Source: Streblospio benedicti (lineage: Eukaryota > Annelida > Polychaeta > Spionida > Spionidae). Taken from it: 64,000 nt of DNA. The notes beneath the pieces were generated by a model. The model saw only the letters and a program-made list of their open reading frames with translations. It ran no database searches and was not told the origin of the DNA. Below, one piece after another: positions 22,624-33,696 of the stretch. Position 1 is the first letter of the stretch. The number at the start of each line of letters is the position of its first letter. The position numbers were made by a program, and so were the translations under genes. The stretch is from NCBI GenBank assembly GCA_019095985.1, contig CM032662.1, positions 38,062,435 to 38,126,434 on the forward strand, written 5' to 3'.

Positions 22624-25600
22624 TGGTGTCAGAAGTAATAATTGGAAACGAAAATGGACAACCTAAAAAGTATTGAAGCTTTAAACATCCATGGTGATCA
22701 AGTAGAAGTTTCCCACCGATGGCTCAGATGGCAGAAATCATTTAAAAGGTATTATATTGCATCTGGTCTTAACAAGAAATCAAAAGATGTACAATCAAAT
22801 ACTCTCTTGCATCTCATCGGTGAAGATGCTGCTGATATTTATGACACGTTAACCTTCATCACAGAAGGGGAAAACAAAGAAGATAAAGATAACATTGATA
22901 CGATCATAGCTAAATATGAGTTATTTAACCCCAAGAAAAGAATAACATATCTACGATTCAAATTCTTTACAAGAAGACAGGGAGAAGAAACTTTTGATAA
23001 ATTCATTACAGATTTGAGACGGTTAGCAAAACCATGTGAGTTCAAAACTCTTGAAAATGAGCTAATCAGAGACATGATAATTTGTGGTACAAGAGACAGA
23101 AAACTACAGGGGAAAAGTTACTTAATGAAGACAACCTTACATTGGAAAAAACAATCAAAATGTGTCAATCATCGGAAATAATGAAAACCCAAATAGAAGA
23201 AATTGGTGAAACGCCGAAGGCACAAGCAGCAGTAGACACAATAAAAGGAAAAGGACAAGAGAAATGCAGTGGCAGCAATAGACAAGAAAACAGTACACGG
23301 GTATTTGACTGCCGAAGTTGTGGTAAGAAACATGGTCCACGTCAATGTCCGGCATATGGTAAAGTGTGTTCTTACTGTCACAAGTATAATCACTATGCTT
23401 CAGTGTGCCGTGCTAAGAAACAAACTGAAAACCAAAATGTACACAGTTTGAATACCAATGACGGGGGTGATGACGATGATCATATAGAATGGCTTAATGT
23501 CAATGCAATTGGCACAGTGGATAAATATGGAAAAACGGAACGAACAGAAGATGAAGCATATGTGAGTTTATTAGTGCAACAAGTTCCAGTTAAATTCAAA
23601 ATCGACACAGGTGCGCAGATAAATGTTCTTCCATGTAGATATTACTCCCAAATGAAAACAAATACCAAACTGGAGAAAACCAACATAAAATTAGCAAGTT
23701 ATTCTGGAGACCATATTGGCGCAGTAATGGGCAAGTATTTAACAAGAGTGGAAGGAAGAATGATTGAATTCTTTGTTGTGGACACATTGCAACCCGCTAT
23801 TCTTGGTCTCAAAACCTCTGAGGATTTGGGCTTCATAAAGATAATCAGAAGTGTTAAAGCATCAACTGCACTAGAAAAATATCCTAGTGTATTTCGTGGC
23901 TTAGGATGTCTGGCTAAACCATTCAAGATACAAATTGATTCAAAAGCATGTCCAGTGATAAATGCACCTAGAAATACACCAGTAGCACTTCGTGAAAGAA
24001 TCAAAGAAACACTAGATGACATGGAGAAATACAAGGTTATTAAAAAAGTGGACTATCCAACCGATTGGGTAAACTCAATGGTGGTTGTGGAGAAACCTAA
24101 AACACGAAAAAAACTAAGAATTTGTCTGGACCCAAAAAATCTTAATGACGCTATAAAAAGAGAACATTTTGAGCTACCAACTATTGACGAAATAACTACA
24201 AGGCTGACAGGTGCAAAAATATTCTCAAAATTGGATGCAAATCATGGCTATTGGCAAATTAAATTACATGAAGACAGTCAAGATCTAACAACGTTCAACA
24301 CCCCATTTGGAAGATATAAATTTTTTATGTCTTCCATTTGGTATCAAGCCAGCACAAGAGCATTTTCATAAGAGACTGTATGAAGAGCTAGGTGACATTG
24401 AAGGTGTAGAAACTGATATTGATGATATATTAGTGTGGGGTAAAACAAAGGAAGAACACGATGAAAGACTGGACAAAGTTCTGGAAAGATGTGAAAAAAT
24501 AAATCTCACATTAAATCCAGAAAAATGTGAGATTGGAATAAAACGTGTTACATATCTAGGTCATGTGCTATCAGCTGAGGGTATTCAACCGGATCCACAA
24601 AAAATCTCTGCTATCACAAACATGCCACATCCTACTGATAAAAAGGCATTGAACGACTATTAGGAACAGTAAATTATCTGGCGAAATTCATTCCTAACAT
24701 GTCTGAAATCACTGCAGCAATCAGGATGCTCTTGAAAAAAAGGAAGTAATGTTTGAGTGGACACACTCACAAGAAAAAGCTATGGAGAGAATTAAAGCAA
24801 TTCTATCAACATCGCCAGTGTTAGCATTCTTCGATCCATCCAAACCTATCACTATCAGTTGTGATGCAAGCAAGTCTGGGTTGGGAGCTGTATGCATCCA
24901 AGATGGAAAACCAGTGGCATTTGCATCACGCGCCATGACAGACACAGAAACACGATACGCACAGATAGAAAAAAAGAGCTGTTAGCGGTAGTATTTGCGT
25001 TTGAAAGATTCCATCAATATGCATATGGTGTACAATGTACAGTGGAATCCGACCACAAGCCATTAGAAGCCATTTTGAAGAAAAGTCTAGCATCGGCACC
25101 TCCAAGACTTCAAAGAATGCTGCTTAGGCTGCAAAAGTATGATTTTACATTAAAACATATACCAGGAAGAGATCTCATTGTAGCCGATGCATTGAGTAGA
25201 GCATATCTTCCAATATCGGCCAATGACAAGAACTTGGAAAAAGAGATTGAGTATATGGTGCATGCAACAATAACACAAATTGGTGCAAATGATAAGACAT
25301 TGACAACAATCAAAATGACTACTGAAGCGGAAATGAACGTGCTAATGGATACAATTAGGAATGGCTGGCCTGAAACAATGAGTGAAACACATGAAGCAGC
25401 CAAACCATTCTTCAATTATAGGGATGAGCTGTCGATTGGAGATGGCATTATATTTAAGAACTCAAGAATGGTTATACCACCGAGCATGAGACGATCTATG
25501 TTGGAAAGACTACATGTTGGACATATGGGCATTGAAAAATCGAGGCAGAGGGCTAGACAAGCTGTATTTTGGCCTGGAATAAACAAAGATATTGAAGAGA

Positions 25601-26647
25601 CTGTGAGATCATGTAGCGAGTGTCAAACATACAGGAATAGTCAACAGAAAGAACCTATGACAGTTATGGAGGAGCCAGAATTACCATGGCAGATGGTAGG
25701 AACAGACTTGTTCAAGTTTAATAAAAAGGACTATGTATTAGTAGTGGATTACAAAACAAAATTCTTTGAAGTGGACATTTTACCAGATACAAAATCTACA
25801 ACTGTTGTGGAGAAGTTGAGCAAAATGATGTCTACTCATGGAATTCCAGAGGTGGTAAGAAGTGATGGTGGTCCCCAATACATATCATATGAATTCAAAG
25901 AGTTTGCAAGCAGATATGGTTTTCAACATATCATGTCAAGTCCATATTATTCACAAGGCAATGGATTGGCAGAGGCATATGTGCAAATAGCGAAGAACAG
26001 AATGAAAAAGTCTAAAGATCCGTGGCTAGCGTTTTTGGAAATTAAAAACACTCCAATTGAATGTGGTGAATCACCGGCTAAACTGTTAATGAGTAGAGAA
26101 CTTAGATCAGTTCTACCGTAACCAGAGAGAGTCTCAGACCGAGATTGGTTAATCAGGAAGACTGTGAAAGCACAGCGCAGAGAAAAAAAAGAGAGGAGGA
26201 CAGAACAGTACAATCGTGGAGCGAGAAGTCTACCAGAATTACAAGATGGAGAACAAATTAGAGTGCAGGTCAACAGTGAATGGAAACCAGCTACGGTTGT
26301 ACAAAAAGCAACTGATGGTCCAAACTCTTATGACATTGTACGTCCAAATGGCAGGCAATGGAGAAGGAATAGAAGACATTTGATGAAGGTACCGGAGGAA
26401 AGGAACGAAACACGTAATGAAAGAGATGAACAGCATCAGAATAGTGAGGATGTTATAGAAAATGAGATAGGCACTGAGGGCAACAAACAAAAAGAGACTA
26501 CACAAGAATGTGAACCAGAAGTGCCTTATGTGACAGCATTTGGTCGACGTGTAGTAAAACCAACGCGATTTGGGGACTGTTCTTCATAGATGAATGTGAG
26601 TGATGAGAATACAGGAAGAGTTTATTTCAAGGGGAGTTGTGCTATTA

Positions 26648-26830
26648 TGTGACTTTCTTGTGCATGTATTTGCTGTGTATAAATTGTATGTAGGCTTATG
26701 TATGTAAAGTACTATATTGTTGTATATAACTATTGTAATTAGATTGTTCAGTTCAGTGTAATGAGAAAAGTAAAGAATGCCACCATACGCCAAGTCTTAT
26801 CGTGATTTACTAATAGTTGATAATAACACA
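26648..26830 (+). repeat. Right LTR of the Gypsy relic
   Basis: 183 bp. Its last base abuts the F3 exon fragment of the host gene at 26831. Confidence 0.9.
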
Positions 26831-26860
26831 GCTCCGACACGATGGGGGCACCGGGCTGAC
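26831..26860 (-). CDS. F3 FN3 start, SR7: 30-bp exon remnant beside the LTR element
   Basis: Acceptor accacag, then phase-1 continuation from 27358 reading GQPGAPIVSE, the exact counterpart of APGQPDPPVIDE that opens other F3 domains. Coding sequence then runs straight into the right LTR. About 35-40 codons that should follow (the LSWSPP..DGGSPITGY part) are found nowhere between here and 21003. Confidence 0.8.
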
Positions 26861-27357
26861 CTGTGGTCAAGAAATTGAATAATGAGAACGTTTAGATAGA
26901 GTAAGTGGTCTGATTGATATGGCATTGAATAAATTCAATGTTATTTGTATTTAGAGAAAATGTAATAGGAGTACCTTGCACAATAATTTCGAAGATCAGA
27001 ATCTGATCATTAATCTTATACAGTGAATGTTCTCAACAAAGGAAGACAGAACAACCGATAAACTGAATAATGGAAATTTTTCTCATGCATTACCTATCAT
27101 ATCAATAATGTTAATAGATTATGGACTAAACAACCAAAATCCTCTACAATGAAAGGATTTGGGACTGCAATTTGGGTTCCGTTGTTTAGTTTAGAATATT
27201 TACAGTAATAAAGAGTGCCTTGCACTAGTTTCATAAGCCCATATCAGAACTAACAGATAAAATTCTATAACCAGATTGACCCTTTAATGCCCACATTACT
27301 TTGTTTAAGGGCTAAGCACACTCAATAATGCAATCCCGTGCATGTTGTTCCATATAC

Positions 27358-27517
27358 CTGGGGTGCTGAACGGATCCTTGGCAATGAACGATCCGGTGGC
27401 TTCCGACGGTTTCCCGACGCCAGCCTCGTTTTCAGCACAGACACGGTAGTCGTATTCGGAGCCCTCGATAAGGTCACTGAAGGTCATCGACGTCTTGGTG
27501 TGAAGGTCGCGGTTCAC
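27358..27517 (-). CDS. F2 FN3 second half, SR7
   Basis: Acceptor gttacag, donor CCAG|gtatat (phase 1). Encodes VNRDLHTKTSMTFSDLIEGS and YDYRVCAENEAGVGKPSEAT, ending IAKDPFSTP. Confidence 0.92.
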
Positions 27518-27836
27518 CTGTAACCATGGAAATCATGTTTTTTATTGCTGGTTGTATTGATGATGTCATTTTATATGTGTATCATTATGATTTCTCGCAT
27601 CAGAAAGTTTGATCTTAAACCTCCTCCTCTAAACTCAATAGTAACCCCAATCTAAAAATACAGTACTTCATTCAAATATCCTCGATTTTAAAACTGGCCT
27701 TGATTTAGGAGTATAATATCATTTTTAAAAACAATAGTAGACTTGACATAAAAACAGTATCATTACCTTATCCTGAAAAAGTTCTACCCCAGGTTAAAAA
27801 ATACACTACCTCATTTTTAAAAACGTCAGTACTCAC

Positions 27837-27991
27837 CTTGATCCACCGTGAGCTGTATGCTCCGGCGGACTTTTCCACAATGTACCCCTTGATGGGGGAA
27901 CCTCCGTCAAATGCCGGAGGCTCCCACTTGAGGGTGCACGATGACTTGGTCACATCTTTCACCACCACATTCTGGGGAGGACCTGGTGGGT
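27837..27991 (-). CDS. F2 FN3 first half, SR7
   Basis: Acceptor tctccag, donor AAG|gtgagtac. Encodes DPPGPPQNVVVKDVTKSSCT and PPAFDGGSPIKGYIVEKSAG, ending RWIK. Confidence 0.92.
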
Positions 27992-28083
27992 CTGGAGAAA
28001 CAGGGTACATTATGTAATAAAAGAATATATTTTTGTCAAATTGCATTTTTTATTTTGTTTATTTTTTGGGGGGAGGGGGGCAC

Positions 28084-28160
28084 GTGGTACATTATGTCAA
28101 AAACTATTATTTGGTCACATCTTTCAAAAATCATGTTCTGATATGTCTAGAGGCATTATG
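28084..28160. repeat. Decayed echo of the F2 exon start with its acceptor side
   Basis: GGTACATTATGTC, TTTGGTCACATCTTTCAAAA and ATCATGTTCTG match the exon 27837-27991 region (TTGGTCACATCTTTCACCAC, then GGGTACATTATG) at an offset near 167 bases. Confidence 0.65.
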
Positions 28161-28328
28161 TAAAAAAAATCATTGTTGTTTGTGCTTGTGTGCATCTATA
28201 TCGCATATTAACTTGAACTAACTCATTCCATTGGAGGGACTAGTGAATACTGGCCATGGTTAAGAAGATCATCATTTTAAAAGAAATCTTTACAATACAA
28301 AGAAAAAACACAAAGTCCACAAACTTAC

Positions 28329-28521
28329 CAAACGGCAGTTTTGCCGTGACCGGCTCTGACAGTGTTGCTGCCTCGCTCAATCCCACGCTGTTCTGAGCGT
28401 ACACCTTGAACAGATATTCGCTGCCCTCGTAGAGTTTTCCTACGGTGCATTGCAGCGTGGCAGCATTGGTCTCTCCGGCGCCAGCAAACGTGCGTCGCTT
28501 GGCATCTGCTTTCTCCACGAC
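28329..28521 (-). CDS. F1 FN3 second half, SR7
   Basis: Acceptor gccatag, donor TTTG|gtaag. Encodes VVEKADAKRRTFAGAGETNA and LFKVYAQNSVGLSEAATLSE, ending AKLPF. Pairs with 28890-28999 (110+193=303 bp). Confidence 0.92.
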
Positions 28522-28889
28522 CTATGGCAAAAGAACTTTCCTTTTATATGTTAAAGCTTTCATGAAATTGAACTTCATTTCATCATAACGTGTCAATGAC
28601 AGCATGGATATTTGCACTCTAGATAAGTGCAAACATGGAGAATTATAATGAGGACAATAAGTTCATGTATATTTTTAAAACATTAAGTAACATGTAATAC
28701 ATAGTCTCTCACGTTTCCTAACAATACTCGATTCTGATTGGCTGAGAGCCTGAGTGTAAAAATTGATATCCTACACTACAAAATTTAAGACCTAAAATGA
28801 TGAATAAACATGAGAGAAAAAGGTTATTATTCGAGTGGGGATAAGAGATCAGACATTTTCATTGTAATATTTGACATAACAATACATAC

Positions 28890-28999
28890 GTAGCCGGTGA
28901 TGTCGGCGCCTCCGTCATCGTCAGGAACATCCCAGGCCAGAGTGATGGCCGTCGGGGCAACTTGCTTCACACGCAGGTTCCTCGGAGGGGACGGCTTGT
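28890..28999 (-). CDS. F1 FN3 first half, SR7
   Basis: Acceptor ttccag, donor TAC|gtatgt. Encodes DKPSPPRNLRVKQVAPTAIT and DVPDDDGGADITGY. Confidence 0.92.
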
Positions 29000-29358
29000 C
29001 TGGAAATGTAACGTGGGATCAGTGAGTAGTCATATTGAACTATATTGTCTCAATGATTACATGATAGTAATCAGCCTTATAGCAAAAACATCTACAGGTA
29101 AAAATGAGTTATTTCAAATTATATAGAAATCAAAAAAGATTAATATGAAGAAATTCACCTATCATATAAAAAATATATTTTCATTCCTAATGAGGTCATG
29201 TTTCATATGATGATGATGTATGATGAAAAAAACAAAACTAACAAAAATGCGATTGATAAGAAGAAATATTTTCAAAACTAGAGTCCAAAAACTCTGTTTA
29301 GACCTTTCTTAGTCATAGACGGATAAAAGACAAAACCAAAATATCATCTGCTACTCAC

Positions 29359-29539
29359 CCTTGACAATGACCTTGAATTCGGCCTGCTCGGCGCCGACCT
29401 TGTTCTCGGCCTTGACAGTGTACCTGCCAGAGCACCTGCTGTTCATGTCCTTGACGGTGAGTCTTGAGAAGGTCGCGTCGCCCTCGATGGTGACGTCCAG
29501 AGACGTACGCAGCTCCTCGTCATTGCGGTACCATTGCAC
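29359..29539 (-). CDS. IgB second part, SR7
   Basis: Acceptor catcag, donor gtgagt. Encodes VQWYRNDEELRTSLDVTIEG and GRYTVKAENKVGAEQAEFKV. Confidence 0.92.
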
Positions 29540-29720
29540 CTGATGGGTAGGTTTTTTTTATTTATCACACATTCAATTACTCATTTAAATATCTTTTTAG
29601 GTATGTTACATTTGCACCGAATGTGCTTGTTTTTTTATTTATCACACATTAAATCGCATGACATTGTGTAGAATAGAAAAAAAGGTAATCAATATTCCAA
29701 GAAGCAGCAAAATCACTAAC

Positions 29721-29939
29721 CTTGGGTTCCGGCATTCCGCTGACGTTCACCATGAGAATGAGGCTAGCGGAAGCCTTGATTACTTGAGTCTCTTTCAGTT
29801 TGTCTTCGTAGTCGAGCATGGGAGGACAGAGGATGGAGGCTGTAGCCTGGGTCTGCACGCGGCCCAGCTTGTTGCTAGCCTCGCACCGGTACCAGCCTCC
29901 ATCGGAAAACTCTGTGCGCTTTACGGTCAGAGTGGCCAC
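29721..29939 (-). CDS. IgA end fused to IgB start, SR7
   Basis: Acceptor cacgcag, donor AAG|gttagtg. Encodes VATLTVKRTEFSDGGWYRCE of IgA and, without an intron at the domain boundary, SILCPPMLDYEDKLKETQVI of IgB. In SR8 the same boundary has an intron. Confidence 0.9.
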
Positions 29940-30049
29940 CTGCGTGTATGTAGGTAAATTTTTAAAATATTCATCTGCTCTAGATTTTATAAGTCTGTTC
30001 CAAAAATAATAACATGAGAAGAACATCCACATACACATGATTAAGTCAA

Positions 30050-30240
30050 GACGGATTATTTGGCTGATCTAGTATACCCAGATGCACCCTCTATGTTAGG
30101 ATTAATTCAGGCATGACCACATTTAAGCTGAATAATCAATTCATGATGAATGAGCATCTCATTCTTTGAATAGCTGATCTGGTCTACCTAGGCACCCTCT
30201 AATGAGGATTAATTCAGGCCAGTTTATTAGGATAATGAAT
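30050..30240. repeat. Two decayed echoes of the IgA exon donor edge
   Basis: TTTGGCTGATCTAGTATACC (about 30060) and GAATAGCTGATCTGGTCTAC (about 30168) resemble the exon edge GTAGCTGATCTGGTATTTC at about 30265. Each echo is followed by GCACCCTCTA and GGATTAATTCAGGC, so the unit is about 110 bp. Confidence 0.7.
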
Positions 30241-30255
30241 GAATTATCAACTCAC

Positions 30256-30431
30256 GTCTTTGCTGTAGCTGATCTGGTATTTCTTGCCGTCGTAGCACTC
30301 CTTGTTGTCCTTGAACCAGTGCAGCTCGGCCTTGGGGTCGCCTGCACTGATCTTACACTGCAGCTCCAGGGTCTTGGGAGCGATCACTTCCACATCCTTG
30401 AGTTCTTTGATGAGCTCAGGAGCAGCTCCAA
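30256..30431 (-). CDS. IgA first half, SR7; opens super-repeat 7
   Basis: Acceptor cctgtag, donor gtgagt. Encodes GAAPELIKELKDVEVIAPKT and KISAGDPKAELHWFKDNKEC. Confidence 0.92.
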
Positions 30432-30720
30432 CTACAGGTAAAGAACGTAAATAAGTGAAATTGTTGTTTAAATTGCTCTCAGTCAGCAGACTTTACTATG
30501 ATATGTTCTTAGCAGGCTATGAAATGCATGTTATCCTCATTTTTGTAATCATTTTACTGCAACTGAATCATAACGTATTTTGTATTATACTAAGATATGA
30601 GTTTTGTGATAATTTGTATGAGTGATCTATCAGGTCGCATATTGCCATGCCGAATAATTTTTTCATTTTTGAAATAAAATATATTCAAACCAATCATCAT
30701 GTATTAGTAACATGACTCAC

Positions 30721-30842
30721 AGACAGGTTCTGCTGCCTTGGTGGGCGCCGTGGGCTCGGACATGGGCCCGACCCCGGCGCGATTCTCAGCTGCCACCCGG
30801 AACTCGTAGATGGTGTCCGAGATCAGACCAGTCACCGTGAAG
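30721..30842 (-). CDS. F6 FN3 second half, SR6
   Basis: Acceptor gttccag, donor gtgagtc. Encodes FTVTGLISDTIYEFRVAAEN then RAGVGPMSEPTAPTKAAEPV. Confidence 0.92.
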
Positions 30843-31024
30843 CTGGAACGGAGCGTTTTATACGGTAAGATACATCATTGAGGTCCTTATAGTCAGTGAT
30901 TGAAACTCCTTTTTTTGTTCTTATCTATGTGGCCATGTGGTAAAACATGTGATCGGGAATTCCAAACTAGGGGTAAAATACAGACTTTAAATGCACAAAG
31001 AAGAAGTTAATAAAATCTACGCAC

Positions 31025-31205
31025 CGTGTTTCCTTGATCTTGTCGGAGGTTGCAACAACCCACTTGAATCCGTCTTCAATGCGGTACTCGACCACATAGT
31101 TGGTGATTTGCGATCCACCATCAGACTTGGGTGGAGACCAAGACAGAGCCACACTGCTTCTGCTTGTTTTACCGATGGTGGGAGCATCAGGCTTGCCGGG
31201 TTTGT
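31025..31205 (-). CDS. F6 FN3 first half, SR6
   Basis: Acceptor tttcag, donor gtgcgt. Encodes DKPGKPDAPTIGKTSRSSVA and PPKSDGGSQITNYVVEYRIE. Sums with 30721-30842 to 303 bp. Confidence 0.92.
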
Positions 31206-31589
31206 CTGAAAACAGCAATATTAGTAGAGTCAATTGATGCTTTTTGTCAAAAAAATTGCAAGAAATTGTTCTATGATTTTAATCAATGGATATGATTCCC
31301 CTTTATCCAAGAAAAAGTCTTCCAAAATCAGCCAATCTGAAAAAAGTGTTTTTTAGATTTTTTAAAAAGTGATGAATTATAGACAATTGTCTCAACAGAT
31401 TTGAATACAATTCGACTCATTCACAAACTCAAATGTGAAGGGAATGAATACAAAATTTAAGTTATCCAAAATTTCAAGAAATTAGAATGATTTATAATGT
31501 GTTTTCATAACTGTCAATTTTCATATCGACATGCTTATTTCTAGAAGTCGTGTAGGGCTATAGGGAAAAGTCCATGTATTTCTGCTCAC

Positions 31590-31704
31590 CCCATGGGTCC
31601 TTGGCTGTGACCGGCATGGACTCTGGCCCCGGCTCTCCCTCGCCAACCTTATTCACGGCCACGATGCGGAACTTGTACTCCGTGTCTTCAATCAGGTCCT
31701 TCAC
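31590..31704 (-). CDS. F5 FN3 second half, SR6
   Basis: Acceptor caccag, donor gtgagc. Encodes VKDLIEDTEYKFRIVAVNKV and GEGEPGPESMPVTAKDPW. Confidence 0.92.
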
Positions 31705-31969
31705 CTGGTGGGCACACAAATACATAACTATACAGTCAGTCAAAACTCAAATGAGGGTGCTGTGTCATCACGTAGTGATGAGATTTTGGTGGATTTCTAA
31801 AGGCAGCATTTAGAATGAATTTTGTTCTCAACTGAGGAGAATTGAATCCCACACCCTAGATCTGCCTTGTATTGTTCACTAACCACACATCTGTTCTGTA
31901 ACCTTTTACCCAAACACTACATGTCACATGAAGACATTTCAAATCAAACCTAACCACAGTGAAGGTGGT

Positions 31970-32150
31970 ATATACAATTTAGTGAGAGTTGAGATTTGGG
32001 TTTTTAATTATTGAGAATTGAGATTTGACCTTTCAATTCATTGAGATCAATTGAGATTTGAGAAAAGGGCTTTTGCATTGAGATTTGTAACATTAATTCA
32101 TTGAGAGTTTGAGATCAAGGGGGGGGGCGGGGTATATACCCCCCTCAACC
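31970..32150. repeat. Degenerate ATTGAGATTTG tandem array with a G-run/C-run hairpin
   Basis: At least six imperfect units of ATTGAGATTTG-type sequence, then GGGGGGGCGGGG and TATATACCCCCC, which can pair as a short hairpin. Intronic. Confidence 0.75.
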
Positions 32151-32192
32151 GTGAATCCCTTTTCTATTTCTTTCAGTATACTACACGCCCAC

Positions 32193-32380
32193 CTGGTATG
32201 TGGTTGCTGGCACGATCTCTCTGGTGATCCTCAGCCACCGAGCGCTGCTGGTCTGGCACCTCTCCACATAGTAGCCTGTAACCGGGGTACCGCCGTCTTC
32301 CTCTGGAGGTGACCATGACAACGTGCACGTCTCCTTGGTGATTTCCTCGGGAACTGGTGCTGATGGTTTGCCGGGTACGT
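32193..32380 (-). CDS. F5 FN3 first half, SR6
   Basis: Acceptor attatag, donor CAG|gtgggc. Encodes DVPGKPSAPVPEEITKETCT and PPEEDGGTPVTGYYVERCQT. Confidence 0.92.
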
Positions 32381-33357
32381 CTATAATGACGATGGTTTAA
32401 GCTTGCTTTTACATATATTTCATGTGTTACATATTCATAAAAATACATGACATAAACACAAGAAGAATTCCATATAACTCTATGAGTAGGAGAAATGAAC
32501 AACAAAAGTATATATGAGAAGAAAGAGGTTCATAATTGAAGTGGTTGAAATGGGATAGGGTTGTGGTGCTTTCTAAAGGATTAACATCTCTCGTGGACAG
32601 TTTAAAAGTAAATGTTTTTCGTCTTTTCTTTATACAATTGATTTGATATAAGACTATAAAACCATTGTGACGATATACATTGATATTGTCACATTGGTTT
32701 GGTCAGTTATGTTTTCAAATTTTTAACATTGCTTTAATATACAGTTGATGTTTCTGCTAATTTTCCTTCTATTTTATTTGAAGTTGTAATGTGATGAACA
32801 GCTAAGAAATATGCTGATTTACAACATATCCAGGCATCTACAACATCAATAATAACATAAATTTATTAATTTAACGTAAATGCATGATCATGGTTGTAAC
32901 GTAAATAACGAACTAGGGGATACTGAACTAAGGAACATACACGATTCTCACTAAACATACCCTTAACATCATAGAACATAATAAGAAATGGGGATCTTCA
33001 TCTAAACACATAACATTAAACCTATAATGATAATCTAAAACCACTAGCGTCAACTACATCTAGAATATAACAGAGAATATAACTGAAAATAACATGAGTA
33101 GGGACTGTTATAAAATAATATACGGTGGTGTAACGTAAAATAATAAAATATAAAACAACGAAAATATCTTTTATTCAAAAATATAATAATAACTGCTGTA
33201 ACATTAAGAAGCAAATGACGTATTAGGTCATCTGCAGCGAATAATAACGAATGTATGCATTCCATAAATAACGACGAACTTGACAACAATGTAATCTAGC
33301 TACACTAAATACATTGAGAACTGCAGCTAAAACATCCAGCTCGTAGCAATAACCCAC
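32381..33357 (-). other. Intron between F4 and F5 of SR6
   Basis: Nearly 1 kb of AT-rich DNA with many TAACGTAAA/ATAACATA-like words. I see no exon, RNA gene or element with defined ends. Confidence 0.7.
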
Positions 33358-33502
33358 CAAACAAACTCTTTGGCACAACTGGTTTAGACAGTTCTTGGAA
33401 TTCTCCAATGCCTACGGAATTTTCCGCTGCGACTCGTATTGAGTACGCAGTATCTTCTTGAAGGTCAACTAACTCCGCCTCCTGCTCACAGGTGCTCATG
33501 AT
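33358..33502 (-). CDS. F4 FN3 second half, SR6
   Basis: Acceptor cactag, donor TTTG|gtgggt. Encodes IMSTCEQEAELVDLQEDTAY and AAENSVGIGEFQELSKPVVP. 145 bp, the same size as the SR3 counterpart. Confidence 0.92.
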
Positions 33503-33588
33503 CTAGTGTGCACGAAATATGACCAGGTAAGAATGCAGCTTTTGTGACAAATACTTACGTTAAATTTATTCATGACATGGATAAATTA

Positions 33589-33673
33589 CAGTAGAACCTC
33601 CAGTTAAGACGACTTCTCTTTTAAGAACACCTTTATTAAAAACACACTAGGTTCTACTGTACAGGTTCTACTG
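33589..33673. mobile_element. CAGTAGAACCTC-family MITE, copy D (deletion derivative)
   Basis: Only 85 bp. Starts CAGTAGAACCTCCAGTTAAG after TA and ends in two nested copies of GGTTCTACTG followed by TA. It shows the intact terminal inverted repeat of the family. Confidence 0.8.
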
Positions 33674-33696
33674 TAGCAAAATATAGCTGCTCTTAC

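Larger units (their letters stand above)
22441..26830 (+). mobile_element. Ty3/Gypsy LTR retrotransposon relic, old and broken
   Basis: Two LTRs of 183 bp bound the element (22441-22623 and 26648-26830), each starting TGTGAC and ending AACACA. I count 18 differences between them, about 10 per cent, so the insertion is old. A primer-binding-like TGGTGTCAGAAG follows the left LTR and a purine tract precedes the right one. Parts in order: gag-like region (about 22.65-23.4 kb) with zinc knuckles, protease with a DTG motif (about 23.6 kb), reverse transcriptase (about 23.9-24.65 kb), RNase H (about 24.8-25.2 kb) and integrase with HHCC and catalytic-core motifs (about 25.3-26.1 kb). This order is Ty3/Gypsy. 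Roughly five breaks interrupt the reading frame, so it is a fossil. No matching target duplication is seen at its two flanks. Confidence 0.93.

Noticed and set aside
22441-26830. A domesticated or active virus-like gene
   Set aside because: The element has several breaks and about 10 per cent LTR divergence, so it is treated as an old Gypsy fossil.
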